The translations under genes and the position numbers were made by a program. DNA of 64,000 nt from Quillaja saponaria (Eukaryota; Streptophyta; Magnoliopsida; Fabales; Quillajaceae): NCBI GenBank assembly GCA_029379385.1, contig CM055612.1, positions 10,354,001-10,418,000 of the forward strand, in the 5' to 3' direction. Positions 60,980-64,000 of this stretch are shown here, piece by piece. Every line of letters starts with the position of its first letter. Position 1 is the first letter of the stretch. The notes beneath the pieces were generated by a model that was given only the letters and a program-made list of their open reading frames with translations, ran no database searches and was not told where the DNA came from.

Positions 60980-61955
60980 TTCAATGAGCAATCGATCCCT
61001 TAATGGCTCTACATTCGTTTTTTCCTCTCACATATTGAGTTCACAATTTTTTTTTTACTTTTTTTTTTTTGCCTCCTTTTTGTACCCTTGGTTATGCTTC
61101 CCAAATCAGAAAGAACAAAAATATGCATTGCCATTTTGTTTTTGTTTTTCTTTCTAAGTACATGTCTTCATATTTCTATAGAAATCAATGTCTAGGGAGT
61201 AATTTAGAAGAAATTCTTATGTATTGCCAGAAGATATTGGAAGAAAGTGTTCAACTTGTTCCCAGTCCTTCTAGCCAGAGCTTTTTCTAACTGATCTGAA
61301 AAGCTTTGATGACAAAATCAGTGCATCAGTCATGATTTTGCCAGTTATAATCCGTTTCAAGTTATAATCAAGTATAAGAAAATTGTTGCAAGGTTTACAC
61401 CATACTGTGTACAATTTCAACTTTCACAATTCTGTTGTGTATGGTTTGAGAGAAAAATCCGTAACAATTTACATTTTATCAATTTGATCCTGTTTGCAAA
61501 GTAAATATAAGAAGCTCTAAGAGGGTGCATCTCACCAAGTTACAAAATGGGGATTGCTGCCTACATCTATCAACAGCTATACAGATCAATCTTCTTTCTT
61601 TTCTTTATTTGTTTCGGTCGTTTCAATCCAGCAATGGATAAATAGGAACAAGTGAGTAGGAGTAACAAAACACGGCGATGAGCCTTTGCCAGTTTGTAGC
61701 CATCAACAACAAAGCAGAGTCTGCAAGAATTCTTAAATGGGATAGGTTAAGGATTCTTGGTGCAGTCTTTTTCAGGAGTAAGAGCTTTCAAAGTTTATAG
61801 TCAATGATGGTGCAGGAATATCATAGAACAAGGCTTCCCAAGAACTTTGCCAAATCACTTTGGTCGATTTTGTTGCAACCATTCCACCTGTTATCCATAT
61901 CCTTTTTGGGTTCTTTATATAACAATGTAACTAAGCTAAATGTACATGAGGTTGG
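60980..61955. other. Convergent 3' regions of the PHAX-like and EF-hand/EEP genes
   Basis: It should hold both 3' untranslated regions. T-rich runs occur at 61050-61080. No further gene was recognised. Confidence 0.5.
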
Positions 61956-63144
61956 TCATGATATCAATTGTGAACAGGGCATTCTTATTGGTGAGAAAAC
62001 CACAGTGAGTCGTGCATGGTCAGAAAGAGAGAAGTCTTCAGGCCATCTTCCTTTTTCCACTTCAGGAGGGAAGAGAACTGCATTTTTGACACTGAAACCA
62101 ATTGTTTGTTCCTGGTTCCCCTTTGAACCATTATTTCGGGTGTCATTTCCGTTTTCATCTCTCTGCTCTGATCCTGTTGGATTCCAAATTCGCTGCTGCA
62201 ATACCATTATTTCATGACCATAACATCATAAAAACGTTTCAAATGGAATAACTAACAGTGTTGAGTTATACATGACAATGTATCCGGAAACCATATTGTG
62301 GCAGGAGCCACTCCCAAATATTTAAACGGAATATCACGTATGTACATGAAATGTCGAGATAAGCAGCAAATGCTCAGCAAACTCTTAAGGTCACACAGAA
62401 TCTCTTTTATTCCTTCTCATGGTTTTTAATTTTTTCAGGAACATATGAATTATATCATTTATGTTACCTAAAGAGTGTTGGATCACCATCCTATGGTGCT
62501 AATCACACATGCACCAGTAGATCTATAAATTACACATAATCCAACTTCAACAAATCATATGACTCAACATGTCATGAAGTAGAAAGACTTGTGCAGAAAA
62601 TTTATATTTATGTTCCGTTACTTATATACATTAATGAAAGAAACCCAAGATTTTTGTCTGACTATGAACTTATCCTAGATTTCTAAGCATGGCACTGAAA
62701 TCTGAATAACTTATTTACTGTAAAAAGAATAGTGTATTGTGGGGAATACCATAATGTCACATATAAATACAATAAGGCAGACTTTCTCGTAAGTACTTTA
62801 CCTGGAATTCTTTGAAATCAAGAACACCATTTCCATCTACGTCTGCTTGAACCCACAGTTCCTTTGTTTCATCAATACTAAGTCCATGGCGATGACCAAT
62901 TAAATTAAGCTGCACAGAACAATGGAACATTAGAGAACATGATAACTACTCAACAAGCACACAGCCAAACAGATAAAAAAATGTTTTTAGCCTTCCCTTT
63001 AAAAGTCTTTGTTCTGTTAATAATGCACCACACCTGTCGAAGGGCTTCACAGAAGCCTGAGTAGGTAATGTAATTATCATGACTATCAGCCTTCAGAAAG
63101 GCAAATGCATCACTTTCTGTCAGTGAACCTCTTCGTAGGAGACA
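61956..63144 (-). CDS. EF-hand endonuclease/exonuclease/phosphatase protein, 3' exons (At1g02270-like)
   Basis: Three exons on the minus strand are visible: 63144-63034 (37 codons), 62909-62802 (36 codons) and 62195-61956 (79 codons plus TGA). All are GT-AG and phase 0. The first encodes LTESDAFAFLKADSHDNYIT, an EF-hand-like segment. The second carries a canonical calcium loop, DVDGNGVLDFKE. The last ends in SDHARLTVVFSP, the closing Ser-Asp-His motif of the endonuclease/exonuclease/phosphatase fold. This combination is known from Arabidopsis At1g02270, related to CCR4-type deadenylases. The calcium-binding pair thus sits inside the catalytic fold, before its final strand. The 5' exons lie beyond the right edge; nothing coding was seen in 63145-64000. 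Substrate and location are unknown. Confidence 0.8.
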
Positions 63145-64000
63145 CTGAAAATGGACAAGTTTACTGTCAGGGGCAGAAAGCACACGTGAATTTTCTAAAT
63201 TGAAAAATTTTGTTCCACAAGAAAAAGGAGATTCATCACAGAACACAATAGAAAAATTCCAATTTATGACTTGACAAAATCGCATCTTTGCTACATTCAT
63301 GACTGTTGTCTTGTTTGGTTATGTATGTACAGCTGGCCAAATTCTTTAGACACCCAAAGATGCTCTACAAGTGTAATTGTACGAACTTAAAGCATTGTGA
63401 GGATTTCAACAACTACAAGTTATTGGTACCAATAAACATGCTAGCAGAAGGGTATTTTGGGAGTCAAGGAAGACCAAGACCAGGATTAACTCGAACCAAC
63501 AAAACCTTGATCCCTGGACCAGGGGCTACAGTCAATAATGAAGCTTGATTCTAAGCTTCTGATTATATCATTTCCATTTTTGCTTGACTAACAAAAATCC
63601 TAGGAATATTGCATGCAAAAGTACACCAAAGCCAGAGTCATTACAATGAGCTTTGTATTAATCTCCTCACTTGCTAACATCTTCAAATAACAATCGTCCA
63701 GGTGATTTGTGCTAGTATTAATTTACTACTGTCAAACAATAGAACATCAGATGATTTGTATGGTGCATTACCTGTCTTAGGAAAAATACTACTACAAGTG
63801 CTGGCACTTTGTTCTGCTAGCATGATCAATTGCTGACAGTAGATGACTTACTTTTTCGGTTGATGGATGGATAAATGCCTATATCGCTCTATAATGTTAT
63901 CGTTATATTGATGCTATATTAAAGAATAGAATCTATAAAAGTTGCTTAAGATTGAGTCCCATTCTTTAGAATTGTCTTTCTCCTACTGTGTAAACGAACT
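63145..64000. other. Intron-like DNA upstream of the last visible EEP exon
   Basis: No exon of the minus-strand gene could be recognised. The plus-strand frame at 63306-63548 is open for 80 codons but has no motif and is taken as chance. Confidence 0.45.

Overview
The window is AT-rich nuclear DNA of a flowering plant, most likely a eudicot. The evidence is plant-specific gene families with short introns and GT-AG splice sites, telobox and site II promoter motifs, and dense plant-type transposons (MULE, hAT, Harbinger, Copia, Gypsy, L1). A woody rosid such as Citrus fits the general character, but the sequence alone does not settle the species.

Layout. 1-9.4 kb: a tandem segmental duplication in which each copy carries a tiny gene for a secreted peptide with a CC-X5-CC core. 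The right copy (7814-7972) is intact and has a TATA box. The left copy has lost its promoter and start codon. Between them lie a hAT relic, a Gypsy gag relic and a solo Copia-type LTR with perfect 5-bp target duplications. 11.7-20.5 kb: a 5' fragment of a second RPL13A gene cut off by a decayed Mutator-like element (MULE). That element has a GC-rich array of hairpins at its left end, a MuDR-type transposase and the first exon of a plant-mobile-domain gene. Behind it lie LTR-like repeats in inverted orientation. 21.28-27.44 kb: a second, FAR1-type MULE with about 165-bp terminal inverted repeats, itself broken by a hAT-like element. 28.6-31.1 kb: a tandem repeat and two small TIR elements with clear target duplications.

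31.7-39.4 kb is the main gene island. It holds RPL13A (uL13, + strand, four exons, 206 aa) and, converging on it from the - strand, a seven-exon membrane-tethered NAC transcription factor (NTL type, about 738 aa). The sixth exon of the NAC gene is a chimeric duplicate made by a 420-bp tandem duplication. 39.6-50.4 kb is transposon relics (L1, Harbinger-like MITE, DUF659-type hAT, Copia) plus a striking 7 x 20-bp palindromic minisatellite. 50.7-61 kb holds a single-coding-exon mTERF4/BSM-like plastid gene and a PHAX-type RNA-binding gene with two apparent one-base frameshifts and a Harbinger-like MITE in intron 3. The right edge carries, on the - strand, the 3' exons of an EF-hand endonuclease/exonuclease/phosphatase gene (At1g02270/CCR4-like), whose 5' part lies outside the window.

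The host genes are independent housekeeping or regulatory loci (translation, stress-regulated transcription, plastid gene expression, RNA binding, calcium-linked phosphodiesterase). The transposons are nearly all degraded. The most unusual points are the peptide pair, the NAC exon duplication with its built-in stop at the splice donor, the MULE hairpin array, and the 20-bp palindrome array.
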